Assembly (NCBI GenBank): GCA_016719785.1
Contig: JADJYJ010000007.1
Coordinates: 186,001-250,000, forward strand
Reading direction: 5' to 3'
Origin: Candidatus Amarolinea dominans
Lineage (GTDB): Bacteria; Chloroflexota; Anaerolineae; SSC4; Amarolineaceae
DNA length: 64,000 nt
The notes beneath the pieces were generated by a model that saw only the letters and a list, made by a program, of their open reading frames with translations, was not told where the DNA came from and ran no database searches. The translations under genes and the position numbers were made by a program. Shown piece by piece: positions 10,207 through 18,346 of this stretch; positions within the stretch are counted from its first letter, which is position 1, and the number at the start of each line of letters is the position of its first letter.

Positions 10207-10626
10207 CTAACCGGGGAAGGGCGGCGGGTTTTCTTCGTCCGCGTAGCCCTGGGTAATCTCCACGATGTTGCCTTCCGGGTCCGCGACCCACACGGTGCGC
10301 CAGCCCGGAATGAAAGCGTCAAAATCGAACGGCCCCAACGTAATCCTGGCGGCCTCGCCCAGTTCGGCCAGCTTGGCATCCACGCTCGCCACCTGGAACG
10401 CGATGTGGCGCCAGGTTGGAAACCAGGGCCCGTCCTTCTCGTTGGGCGGTAGCGGTGAATCTTCTTTGGCCTGGAACAACTCCAAATAGGCGTTGCCGGC
10501 CCGCAAGAAGATGATCTGCGTGTCACCGAGGGCAATGACGCGCCCACGCGCAAAGCCGAAGTAGCGGCTGTAGAAGCGTTCAATGGCGGCCATGTCCTGG
10601 CAGGCAATAGCCATATGATGAAACAT
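10207..10626 (-). CDS. VOC (glyoxalase/bleomycin resistance) family protein
   Basis: The 139-residue protein has two beta-alpha-beta-beta-beta modules of the vicinal oxygen chelate fold. His4 (FHHMAIACQDM), GNAYLELFQ with a metal-position Glu, WRHIAFQV and GNIVEITQ are the usual metal-ligand places (His/Glu pairs). The start at 10626 is preferred over upstream in-frame starts because GGGAGAA lies 6 nt before it and an upstream start would overlap the DJ-1 gene. The family includes lyases and ring-cleaving dioxygenases; nothing here identifies the substrate. It is co-directional with the DJ-1 gene, 40 nt apart. Confidence 0.8.
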   Translation of the reverse strand: MFHHMAIACQDMAAIERFYSRYFGFARGRVIALGDTQIIFLRAGNAYLELFQAKEDSPLPPNEKDGPWFPTWRHIAFQVASVDAKLAELGEAARITLGPFDFDAFIPGWRTVWVADPEGNIVEITQGYADEENPPPFPG

Positions 10627-10666
10627 CGTTTTCTCCCTTTTTCCTGCGCCTGTCCGCAGCGAACCG

Positions 10667-11236
10667 TTAGCGCTCAGCCAGCAGGTCAATGATTTGGCGG
10701 GCAAACTGGTGGCAATGGCCGCCCGTGCGCCCTGTCACCAGATCGCCATCCACCACCACGTCCTGGTCGGTGTAGATGGCGCCCATGTTGCGCGCATCGC
10801 CCACCAGGTTGTTGTGTACCACCACCGGACGCCCGCGCACCAACTCCGGCACCAGCGCCAGCAACCACATGCCATGACAGATGATGCCCTTGAGAACGTC
10901 CTTTTCAGCAAAGGCGCGCTGGATGAAGGCTGTCGCCGGAGGCAGTTTCGTGACGTCATCCGTGTAGCGCAGGCGGTCCGACACCATGCCGGACGGCACG
11001 ATGATGGCGCTGTAACTGCGCAATTCCTCGTCGCTCATATTCTCGAAGCTCTCGAAGCAGACAAAGGGCGCTCTGTACTCGTGACCGAGGAAGGTGAGCG
11101 ACGGTTGGCCCCACAAGCGGCTGAGAAAATGAAGCTCTACGCCTTCTTCGGGAAAACGATGCTCGTAGTAAAAGATTTCCTTCTCGTAAAAGTCGCCTTC
11201 GATCAAGACGCCGATTTTCTTGCCCTGTAATCGCAT
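10667..11236 (-). CDS. DJ-1/PfpI family protein
   Basis: The 189-residue protein has the class I glutamine-amidotransferase-like flavodoxin fold. Key sites are LIEGDFYEKE near the N-terminus (the acidic residue that tunes the cysteine), AIIVPSGM and the nucleophile elbow GIICHGMWLL with Cys followed by His. PfpI/YhbO-like members act as proteases, glyoxalase III or deglycases. The C-terminal TGRTGGHCHQF segment is typical of the PfpI/YhbO branch (consensus TGR.P.D). I start it at 11236, where GGGGTAGG precedes the ATG, because the upstream 47 residues would overlap the hairpin at 11255-11281. A longer relative opens the cluster at 21529-22383. Confidence 0.8.
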   Translation of the reverse strand: MRLQGKKIGVLIEGDFYEKEIFYYEHRFPEEGVELHFLSRLWGQPSLTFLGHEYRAPFVCFESFENMSDEELRSYSAIIVPSGMVSDRLRYTDDVTKLPPATAFIQRAFAEKDVLKGIICHGMWLLALVPELVRGRPVVVHNNLVGDARNMGAIYTDQDVVVDGDLVTGRTGGHCHQFARQIIDLLAER

Positions 11237-11254
11237 ACCTACCCCTTTATTTGG

Positions 11255-11281
11255 CTTCCGCAGTCTGCGTGACTGCGGAAG
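11255..11281. repeat. 11-bp hairpin between the NTF2-like and DJ-1 genes
   Basis: Arms 11255-11265 and 11271-11281 are perfectly complementary around a 5-nt loop. On the minus strand it lies 19 nt upstream of the DJ-1 start. No T-run follows, so an RNA stability or attenuation role is more likely than termination. Confidence 0.65.
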
Positions 11282-11301
11282 TCCGACACTCCGCCCTTGC
11301 G

Positions 11302-11694
11302 TCAGGCGACTGAACCATCTGGATACTGGGTCATGCCGGCAAAATGGATCATGATCTTGCCCTCGCGCAACACCCAACTGTCGGCGAAACGCATTTCGGC
11401 CTTCTGGCCGCCGGCGGTCATCTGGATCGCTTCGACGATCATCAACGTTTGCGGGTTTTCGGTCTCGGCCCAGAACGCGATGTCGGTCTCCAGGCCCTCG
11501 ATGCCCAGAATCCCCTGCATGTGCTCACGCAACTGCTCTTGGCCGCGGTAGTAGAGCGGTGTTTTCATGAAGCTGCTGATGAGCAGGCAGTCATCGGTGT
11601 ACTGAGCGAGCAAGGCGTCAATGTTCTTGTCCAGGATCAGTTGAATATGCTCACGATACATGCGGCCCAGGGCGGTGTCCGGCACGTTCTTCAT
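11302..11694 (-). CDS. NTF2/SnoaL-like fold protein
   Basis: This 130-residue protein has the pattern of a SnoaL-like domain: an N-terminal helix (MYREHIQLILDKNIDALLAQYTDD), then the usual LISSFMKTPLYYRGQEQLREH and a curved beta-sheet ending in SWVLREGKIMIHFAGMTQ. Members range from cyclases and ketosteroid isomerases to non-catalytic ligand binders. It is one of four NTF2-like units in this cluster (others at 13407, 19309 and the C-terminal half of the protein at 18347). No clear Asp-Tyr catalytic set of ketosteroid isomerase can be assigned. Confidence 0.7.
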   Translation of the reverse strand: MKNVPDTALGRMYREHIQLILDKNIDALLAQYTDDCLLISSFMKTPLYYRGQEQLREHMQGILGIEGLETDIAFWAETENPQTLMIVEAIQMTAGGQKAEMRFADSWVLREGKIMIHFAGMTQYPDGSVA

Positions 11695-11751
11695 AATAAA
11701 GTTACCTCCAGAAATCGTTGCTGACGGCCATACCCATGGCTGGCGCGTCGC

Positions 11752-13275
11752 TCAGGCGTTCAGAATCATGTCGGCCGCTTTTTCGCCGATCAGGAAACAG
11801 GCCGCCACCGTGTTGCCACTCGTCACCGTGGGCATGACCGAGGCATCGGCCACACGCAGGCCCTGCACACCGTAGACGCGCAGCGCAGAGTCAACCACAG
11901 CACGCGCATCGTAGCCGATCTTGCAGGTGCCCGCGGGGTGCCACAGGGTCGAGCTTTGCGCCCGAATGAAAGCCACCAGGTCAGCGTCCGGGCCAGGCAC
12001 GAGTTCGCCGCCGTTCAACCCGGCAAAAGCCTTCGTGTTGATGATCTCGCGCGCCAGCTTGACCGCGGCCACCAACACCTGCACATCCGCATCCTGCTGC
12101 AGATAGTTGGGGTTGATGGACGGCGCCGCCAGCGGATCGGCTGAGCGCAGTCGCACCTCACCGATGCTGTACGGCTGAATCAGGATGGGCAGGAAGATGC
12201 TGGCCGGGCCGCCAAAGTTCATCACCGGCGCCAGCGCCTTAGGCACCGCCGGGGTGTAGTTCATCTGCAGATCGGGCGGCGCCGCGTCCATCCCCGGCCG
12301 GGTGCGCACAAACAGCACATTGCCCGTTAGCAAGTCGGGCTGCGGCAGATTGACCAGCGAGCGAAAGACCACCGGCAGTTGCACGTGATCCTGCAAATTC
12401 TGCCCCACACCGGGCAAATCAACCAGCACCTTCAGGCCAAGCTCCCGCAGATGGTCGGCCGGGCCAATGCCAGAGAGCAGCAGCAGCTTGGGCGACAGGA
12501 AAGCGCCTGCGCTCAGAATGACCTCGCGCTCGGCTTCCACCTGCAGCGTCTGGCCCTGGCGCACGTATTCCACGCCGCTGGCGCGCGTGCCGCTGAAGAG
12601 GACACGCGTCACTTCGGCTTCGGTCTGCACGGTCAGGTTGGGCCGCTTCATGGCTGGGGCCAGGTACGCGGTGGCCGCGCTGGCACGATTGCCCTGGTCA
12701 TCCACATGGAACTGCAGGAAACCCGCGCCATCTTCCTGGCGGGCGCCGTTGTTGTCCCAGTTGGGGCCATCGTAGCCCAGTTCGGTCGCACCGACCTGGA
12801 AGGCCTCCGAGCGCATCGCGGGGTCAGGACAATCGCGAATCTTGAGCGGACCGCCCACGCCGTGATACTCGGAGGCGCCCCCCTCGTAGTCTTCGATGCG
12901 CCTGTAGTAGGGCAGCACATCGTCGAAACTCCAGCCATCCGCGCCCAGCGCGTTCCACTGATCGTAGTTGCGGCGATTGCCCCGCACATACATCATGGCG
13001 TTGATCGAGGTGCCGCCGCCGATCACGCGGCCCTGGTTGATGATGATCTGGCGCCCGCCCATGCCCTTCTGCGTCTCGGTGGCGAACTTCCAATCGTAAT
13101 CGCCTCCCCACAGCGGAACGAACCCGCCCAATGCATGAATACCAGGATCGGTATCCGTGGCGCCTGCTTCCAGAATCAGAACCTTCAGGGCCGGATTGGC
13201 GCTCAAGCGATTGGCAATGACGCACCCACTCGCCCCCGCGCCCACAATGATATAATCGTATTTTTCTGTTGCCAT
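11752..13275 (-). CDS. GMC-family FAD oxidoreductase (choline dehydrogenase-like)
   Basis: The 507-residue protein begins with the ADP-binding motif YIIVGAGASGCVIANRLS and the matching acidic LILEAG. GMC signature 1 is seen as GRVIGGGTSINAMMYVRGN and signature 2 as SAGAFLSPKLLLLSGIGP. The C-terminal catalytic His is in STLWHPAGTCKIG and the Asn in TSGNTVAACF. Such enzymes oxidise alcohols using FAD; substrates include choline, other alcohols and sugars. Length is normal. AAGGAG lies 9 nt before the ATG. Within this cluster it could feed an aldehyde to the ThDP lyase or the molybdenum hydroxylase, but the order of reactions is inference. Confidence 0.9.
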   Translation of the reverse strand: MATEKYDYIIVGAGASGCVIANRLSANPALKVLILEAGATDTDPGIHALGGFVPLWGGDYDWKFATETQKGMGGRQIIINQGRVIGGGTSINAMMYVRGNRRNYDQWNALGADGWSFDDVLPYYRRIEDYEGGASEYHGVGGPLKIRDCPDPAMRSEAFQVGATELGYDGPNWDNNGARQEDGAGFLQFHVDDQGNRASAATAYLAPAMKRPNLTVQTEAEVTRVLFSGTRASGVEYVRQGQTLQVEAEREVILSAGAFLSPKLLLLSGIGPADHLRELGLKVLVDLPGVGQNLQDHVQLPVVFRSLVNLPQPDLLTGNVLFVRTRPGMDAAPPDLQMNYTPAVPKALAPVMNFGGPASIFLPILIQPYSIGEVRLRSADPLAAPSINPNYLQQDADVQVLVAAVKLAREIINTKAFAGLNGGELVPGPDADLVAFIRAQSSTLWHPAGTCKIGYDARAVVDSALRVYGVQGLRVADASVMPTVTSGNTVAACFLIGEKAADMILNA

Positions 13276-13303
13276 GTGTCATGACTCCTTGCAACGGTTC
13301 GCC

Positions 13304-13331
13304 TGGGCGCCAACCCATTGGCCGGCGCCCA
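13304..13331. repeat. 8-bp inverted repeat in the gap before the GMC gene
   Basis: Arms 13304-13311 and 13324-13331 (TGGGCGCC and its complement) flank a 12-nt loop. It lies in the 131-nt gap between the SnoaL gene and the GMC gene, another of the short inter-gene hairpins of this cluster. Confidence 0.5.
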
Positions 13332-13406
13332 AGCAGCAGCGGCGACTCGGGACGAGCGTTGCCCGCCTTCTCGACGTTGGCAATGCTCAGCCTGACTCGT
13401 AGGGAA

Positions 13407-13826
13407 TTAACCCATCGTCGGGACGATGCCCAATTGCTGCATCAAGCCCATCGTGTCCTCGCTCACCCAGTCCTCAACAATTTTGCCGTCGGCTACACGC
13501 ACCACGCTGATGCCCTTGACGCTGACGGCCTTGCCTGTGGGCGGAATGCCAAACAGGTTCTCGGTGTGCGTGCCCTGCATGTGCCAGCGCACCGCGGCCT
13601 TGTCACCGGAGCCAAACGCGTCCTCGACGACCATGTGCATGTCGGGGAATCCGGCACGGAACGCGCCCAGGAAACCCTGCACGGCTGCCCGCGGCGTGAT
13701 CGGCGTCGGGCTGCTGGGGTGATACATCACGATGTTGTCAGCAAGAATTTCATCGGCGACACTGGCATCGCCCTTGCCGAGCAACTCCTCAAAGAAACGG
13801 CGACCAATCGAAACGGCGTCTGACAT
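13407..13826 (-). CDS. SnoaL-like polyketide cyclase / ester cyclase family protein
   Basis: The 139-residue protein fits the SnoaL-like family: RRFFEELLGKGDASVADEILADNIVMYHP, then AAVQGFLGAFRAGFPDMHMVVEDAF, AVRWHMQGTHTE and the closing strand VVRVADGKIVEDWV. The last pattern (xxGKIxExW) is the most typical one. Members are aldol-type cyclases or hydrolases, and many are of unknown role. It lies 86 nt behind the CoxM-type gene and 131 nt before the GMC gene, in the same direction. Confidence 0.78.
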   Translation of the reverse strand: MSDAVSIGRRFFEELLGKGDASVADEILADNIVMYHPSSPTPITPRAAVQGFLGAFRAGFPDMHMVVEDAFGSGDKAAVRWHMQGTHTENLFGIPPTGKAVSVKGISVVRVADGKIVEDWVSEDTMGLMQQLGIVPTMG

Positions 13827-13912
13827 GATACTTTCTCCTGTGATCTGATTTAGGAATTCATGAATCGTTTTGTGTCACGAATTTCACGAATTTAACGAAC
13901 GATTCTTCGGCT

Positions 13913-14776
13913 TCAACCGGCCTGGGCACGTGTCAGCGCCCGCTCGGCGAGGATTGTGACCAGGTGAACGCGATACTCACCCGATGCGAACAGGTCACTG
14001 CGACCCTTCAAACCGGCCACGCCCTGGCTCAGCGCGGCCGCGAACGCCGCCGCGCTGGCCTTTTGGCCCTTGAGCGCTTCTTCGGCTTGATACAGGCGCT
14101 GGGGATGCGCCTCGCTGCCGGTGAGGCCCAACCGGCAACTGACAATCGTGCCGTCGTCTCGGCGCAGCAGGCTGACGGCAACTCCCACGACCGGATAGCC
14201 GTTGGCCGGGTTCTTGAATTTCTCGTACGCGCTGCGCTGCCCGGTTTTCGGCAGCGGAATATGCACCGACGTGATCACTTCATCGCTTTCGAGAGCCGTC
14301 CGGAACGAACCGATGAAGAACTGATCGGCCGGGATGTGGCGTGGCCCATGCGCACCCTGGGTCAGGATGGACGCCTCGAGCGCCAGCAGCGCGGCCGGCA
14401 GATCGGCGGCTGGGTCACCAAAAGCCAGGTTGCCGCCGATGGTCGAGGCGTTGCGCACCTGCACATCGCCGATACTGTCCGCCGCTTCGGCCAGGGCCGC
14501 GGCGTGCGTCCGGATCTCAGGATGCAGGGCTATTTCGGTGCAGGTGGTCATGGCCCCAATCTGCAGAAAGTCGGGGTTGCTCAGGGTGGTGATGCCGCGC
14601 AAGCCACGAACCTCCCGCAGGTCAATGAGCAGCGGCGGCGCCAGGCGGTGCAATTTCATCTGCGTCAGCAAATCATGCCCACCGGCCAGAATTCTGGCTC
14701 CCGGGTGCGCCTGCAGTAAGGTGATGGCCTCCTCCAGGCTGCTGGGAGCTGCGTAATCAAAAGAAGCTGGAATCAT
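13913..14776 (-). CDS. FAD-binding medium subunit of a molybdenum hydroxylase (CoxM/XdhB type)
   Basis: The 287-residue protein shows the FAD-binding motifs of the CO dehydrogenase/xanthine dehydrogenase medium subunit: ARILAGGHDLLTQMKLH (the AGGxxLxxxMK pyrophosphate loop) and NASTIGGNLAFGDPAADLP (TIGGNxxxxxPxxD loop). A C-terminal CO_deh_flav_C domain follows (about 175-285). Electrons pass from the molybdenum site through two [2Fe-2S] clusters to this FAD. I place the start at 14776, an ATG with GGAG about 9 nt upstream, rather than at an in-frame TTG 7 codons earlier. It lies 81 nt downstream of the large subunit gene. Confidence 0.9.
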   Translation of the reverse strand: MIPASFDYAAPSSLEEAITLLQAHPGARILAGGHDLLTQMKLHRLAPPLLIDLREVRGLRGITTLSNPDFLQIGAMTTCTEIALHPEIRTHAAALAEAADSIGDVQVRNASTIGGNLAFGDPAADLPAALLALEASILTQGAHGPRHIPADQFFIGSFRTALESDEVITSVHIPLPKTGQRSAYEKFKNPANGYPVVGVAVSLLRRDDGTIVSCRLGLTGSEAHPQRLYQAEEALKGQKASAAAFAAALSQGVAGLKGRSDLFASGEYRVHLVTILAERALTRAQAG

Positions 14777-14857
14777 ACGTTTATGCTCCTGCGGCAACGG
14801 GTGAGAGTGGGCGTCCGGCGCCGTTCTCCCCAGTCTTCAGTCCTTGATGCGGAGTAC

Positions 14858-17824
14858 TCATACCCGTCGCTGGCTGCCGGCGGCCTGGGCGTCACGCATC
14901 GCGCGCCAGACTTTCTCCGGTGTGAATGGCATTTCCAGATGCTGGATTCCGAGGTCGGCCAGGGCATTGCAAACCGCATTGCCCACCGCCGCGGCCGCGC
15001 CGATTGTACCGATCTCACCGGCGCCCTTGGCGCCCAACTCGGTGTGCGGCGTCGGGGTCACCATGCTGGCAATCTCGAAGTTTGGTAGTTGCGTCGCGCG
15101 CGGCAGCGGGTATTCCGTCAGGTTTGACGTCAGCAACTGGCCTTCACTGGTGTAAATGGCCTGCTCGAAGAGCGCCTGACCCAGGCCGTGCGTGATCCCG
15201 CCATGCACCTGGCCGTCGAGGACCATCGCGTTGCCCATCGTCCCCACGTCATGCACGCCGAAGAAGCGCGTCACCTCGACCTGACCGGTCTGCTCGTCAA
15301 TTTCCACCTCGGCCACCTGCGCGCCGTAGGGGAAGTTGAAGCCGGGCGGATCGAGGAAGGTGGTCACATCCAGGCTCGGCTCCATACCTGGCGGCATGTC
15401 CCAACCGTACCACAACGCCAGCGAGATTTCCTGCAGAGTCTGCTTCTTCTCCGGGTTGTCCTTCGGATAGGCCTTGCCATCCTCGTAGACAACCTCCGCT
15501 TCGGGCACCTTGAACATGTGCGCGGCCATTTTGATGACCTTTGCCTTGATCTCCAGGGCCGCCTTGAGAGTCGCCGCGCCGCCAACGCTGAAGGATCGGC
15601 TGCCGTAACTGCCCTGTCCGAAGGGGGCGCGTTTGGTGTCAGAGTGCAGGATTTCGATCTGGCTGATGTCAATGCCCAGCACCTCGCCCACGATCTGGGC
15701 GAAGGTGGTCTCATGCGACTGCCCGTGCGGTTTGGAGCCGATGATGACGCTGATCTCGCCGGTGGGGTGTACCTTGATGTTCGCGCTTTCCCAGGTGCCG
15801 CCCAACATGCCCTCCTTCGCCATGCGTGAGGAGGGGCCGACGCCGCTGACCGCAATGAAGGGCGCCATCCCGATGCCGTAGCGCTTGCCGCGCTGACGGG
15901 CGCTTTGACGGCGGGCGGTCGTGTCCGCATAGCCAGCCATCGCCAGCACCGTTTCCAGCGACGTGGGGTAGTCGCCCGAATCGTACATCCAGCCCATGCG
16001 GTTGTCGAAAGGTAACTGCGCGGCTTGGACCAGATTCTTGCGCCGCACCTCGGCCGGATCCATGCCGATCTCTTGGGCAAAGCGGTCAATCAGGCGTTCG
16101 ATCATGAAGGTTGCCTCTGCCCGGCCCGATCCGCGCTGCGCACCGAGCGAAACCACGTTGGTGAACACCGCGTAGACTTCGCAGAACGGATTGGGAATAT
16201 CGTAGACGCTGGTGACATTGCGCCCAACCATGGCCGTAGCTACGCCGGGGCCAATGGTGGATGGATAGGCGCCCAGGTTGGCATAGCTGGTGCAGTGCAG
16301 CGCGGTGATCTTGCCCTCACGTGTGCCGGCCAGCGTGGCGTACATCTTCTGATCGCGGCCCTGGACCGTGGAACGCATCAGCCCGCTGCGTGTGTCAACC
16401 CATTTGATCGGACGGCCCAGCTCACGCGCCAGGTAGAGCACCAACGGCATGTCCGCGTAGACATAACCCTTCGTGCCAAAACTGCCGCCGATCTGCGGCG
16501 CAATGACGCGCACCTTGTTGAAGGGCACCCCCAGAATCATCAGCGCCAACAAGAGGCGATGATCGTGCGGTGACTGAGTCGAAGAGCGCAGGGTGAACTC
16601 ACCGGTCCCGGCATCGTATTCGCCGATGGCGGCGCGTGGTTCAATGGGGCTGTTGATGGTGCGCTGGTTGCGAATGGACAGAGAGACCTTGACCTCAGCT
16701 TCGGCGATGGCGCGCTCGGCCGCCTCTTTGTTGCCATACGGAATGTAGGCGTTCAGATTGTTCGCCACTTCGTCATGCAACTGCGGCGCGCCCGCTTTCA
16801 ACGCTTCTTCGGCATCCACCACCACCGGCAGCGGGTGATAGTCCACCCTGATCGCGGAGAGTGCGTCATAGGCCTGGTAGCGTGTTTCGGCCACAACGAC
16901 CGCCACCGGATCACCGGTATAGCGCACACGATCGGTGGCGAGGACATTGCCGGCGCCAGGTACGCCAAAGGGATGCGAGGGGAAGTGACTCACCACACCG
17001 CCCGGAATCCAGACGCAGGGCAGGGGCATCATCTTGTTTTCAATGTCAGCCGCGGTCAACACGCGTACCACGCCGGGCATCTTCAGCGCCGCGCTGATAT
17101 CAATACTCTTGATGCGCGCATGACCGTACTCGCTGCGCAGAATGGCCATATGGAGCATGCCGGGCAAAGTCAGGTCAGCGGTGAATTTGGCCTCGCCGCG
17201 CAGCATCTCCGGATCTTCCTTGCGCTTGAGGCGTGCGCCCAAGATCTTGCCTGCGCGTGGCGTCACCTTGACGGTGTCGGCGGGCTTTGCGTCCGCTGCC
17301 GTGGCGCCATTGCTGCTGACTGTCGTGGTTGGTGGGGTTGCCGGCGCGCTGACAGGCGCTGTTTCCCGCAGCGCGGGCATGGGTGGGGGCGTATTCTCCC
17401 CGGGGGGCGCCTGCGTAGCCGCGGCCGCCTTCGCCTCTTGCGCCCGAATGCCTGACTCCCAGAGCATCGTGGTGCCCGACTGAATAATCACGGTGGCATG
17501 CTCATCCACCTCGGCCATGCTCTCGTAGCCCACCTTGACCGTCTTGCCCAGGGAGATGGTGTCGCCGGGACTTAAGTTCATCACCCCCATGAGCCGGTTT
17601 TGATTGACACTGGTGCCGTTGGTGCTGTTCATGTCTTCGATCGTGAAGCCGTCATCCGAGCGTGCCAGGCGTGCGTGTCGGCGTGACACTTCGGTGTCAG
17701 TCAACACAATGTCGTTCACCAGATCGCGCCCGATGGTGACCACATCCTCCTTCAGTTCGAAGACCTTGCCGGCCGCAATGCCTTCTTGCACAACCAGTCG
17801 AAACGAATCCTTGATTTCCGTCAT
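14858..17824 (-). CDS. FHA domain fused to the molybdopterin-binding large subunit of a CoxL/XdhA-type hydroxylase
   Basis: The 988-residue protein has three parts. Residues ~10-100 are an FHA domain: VVTIGRDLVNDIVL, VSRRHARLAR and DMNSTNGTSVNQN contain all core phosphothreonine-binding residues (Gly-Arg, Ser-x-x-His, Asn-Gly). Residues ~105-188 form an Ala/Pro/Thr-rich linker. From ~190 to the end is a full CO dehydrogenase/xanthine dehydrogenase large subunit: YTGDPVAVVVAET, IGGSFGTKGYVY, GSYGSRSFSVGG and ELGAKGAGEIGTIG with the catalytic Glu. The active-site loop reads AQRGSGRAEA, which is closer to form II (AYRGAGR) than to true CO dehydrogenase (AYRCSFR), so the substrate is probably not CO. 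Large subunits do not normally carry FHA domains. The next gene upstream encodes a second FHA protein. No Ser/Thr kinase is in the window. Confidence 0.9.
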   Translation of the reverse strand: MTEIKDSFRLVVQEGIAAGKVFELKEDVVTIGRDLVNDIVLTDTEVSRRHARLARSDDGFTIEDMNSTNGTSVNQNRLMGVMNLSPGDTISLGKTVKVGYESMAEVDEHATVIIQSGTTMLWESGIRAQEAKAAAATQAPPGENTPPPMPALRETAPVSAPATPPTTTVSSNGATAADAKPADTVKVTPRAGKILGARLKRKEDPEMLRGEAKFTADLTLPGMLHMAILRSEYGHARIKSIDISAALKMPGVVRVLTAADIENKMMPLPCVWIPGGVVSHFPSHPFGVPGAGNVLATDRVRYTGDPVAVVVAETRYQAYDALSAIRVDYHPLPVVVDAEEALKAGAPQLHDEVANNLNAYIPYGNKEAAERAIAEAEVKVSLSIRNQRTINSPIEPRAAIGEYDAGTGEFTLRSSTQSPHDHRLLLALMILGVPFNKVRVIAPQIGGSFGTKGYVYADMPLVLYLARELGRPIKWVDTRSGLMRSTVQGRDQKMYATLAGTREGKITALHCTSYANLGAYPSTIGPGVATAMVGRNVTSVYDIPNPFCEVYAVFTNVVSLGAQRGSGRAEATFMIERLIDRFAQEIGMDPAEVRRKNLVQAAQLPFDNRMGWMYDSGDYPTSLETVLAMAGYADTTARRQSARQRGKRYGIGMAPFIAVSGVGPSSRMAKEGMLGGTWESANIKVHPTGEISVIIGSKPHGQSHETTFAQIVGEVLGIDISQIEILHSDTKRAPFGQGSYGSRSFSVGGAATLKAALEIKAKVIKMAAHMFKVPEAEVVYEDGKAYPKDNPEKKQTLQEISLALWYGWDMPPGMEPSLDVTTFLDPPGFNFPYGAQVAEVEIDEQTGQVEVTRFFGVHDVGTMGNAMVLDGQVHGGITHGLGQALFEQAIYTSEGQLLTSNLTEYPLPRATQLPNFEIASMVTPTPHTELGAKGAGEIGTIGAAAAVGNAVCNALADLGIQHLEMPFTPEKVWRAMRDAQAAGSQRRV

Positions 17825-17848
17825 TTCCGTGTGTTCCCCTTTCGCCCG

Positions 17849-18286
17849 TCAGCTCGATCCCTTGCCGCGCCGGATCTGCTTAGCCATCTTCTGCAGGTCC
17901 TGGAAATAGGCATCATTGGTGATTTCGGCCACATGGGCTGCCTTCCTGGCCTTGTCAATTGCCAACAGGGTGATATTGGCCCCGTCGGTTGGTTCGAAGC
18001 ATAAGGTTACATTTTTGCCCAGGTTAATCACATCACCTTGTTTCAGAACCACCGGCGTCATCACCTGTACGCCGTTGACAAAGGTGCGATTTGTGCTGCC
18101 CAAATCCTGAATGGTGAACGTATCGTTCGCCTTCGTCACCTGGGCATGCCGACGTGAGACGAGCGGATCGTCCACCACAAAATCACAAGCCGGGTCACGC
18201 CCAATGATGACTGTGGCTTGCTCAATCTCGAAGCACTCGCCGACCATCTGGCCGCGCTGTACTGATAGCTGAAATGAACCGGGCAT
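17849..18286 (-). CDS. Stand-alone FHA-domain protein
   Basis: The 145-residue protein is an FHA domain (about 8-100) with a basic C-terminal helix (DLQKMAKQIRRGKGSS). The core motifs are ATVIIGRDPACDFVV, PLVSRRHAQVT and LGSTNRTFVNG. The usual Asn-Gly of the binding loop is Asn-Arg here, which may weaken or change phosphopeptide binding, while the Arg and Ser of the main pocket are kept. It lies 24 nt upstream of the FHA-CoxL gene and 60 nt behind the [2Fe-2S] subunit gene, so all are likely made together. Its sequence resembles the FHA part of the neighbour, which suggests duplication. Confidence 0.88.
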   Translation of the reverse strand: MPGSFQLSVQRGQMVGECFEIEQATVIIGRDPACDFVVDDPLVSRRHAQVTKANDTFTIQDLGSTNRTFVNGVQVMTPVVLKQGDVINLGKNVTLCFEPTDGANITLLAIDKARKAAHVAEITNDAYFQDLQKMAKQIRRGKGSS

Positions 18287-18346
18287 CGTATCGTTACCGC
18301 CTTCCGTACTGACTTTTTTGCAACGTAACCCTGTTTCCGGGCGATC

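Noticed and set aside
14858..17824. Calling the hydroxylase an aerobic CO dehydrogenase
   Set aside because: The active-site loop reads AQRGSGR, not the AYRCSFR of true CO dehydrogenases, and there are no coxDEF-type accessory genes nearby.
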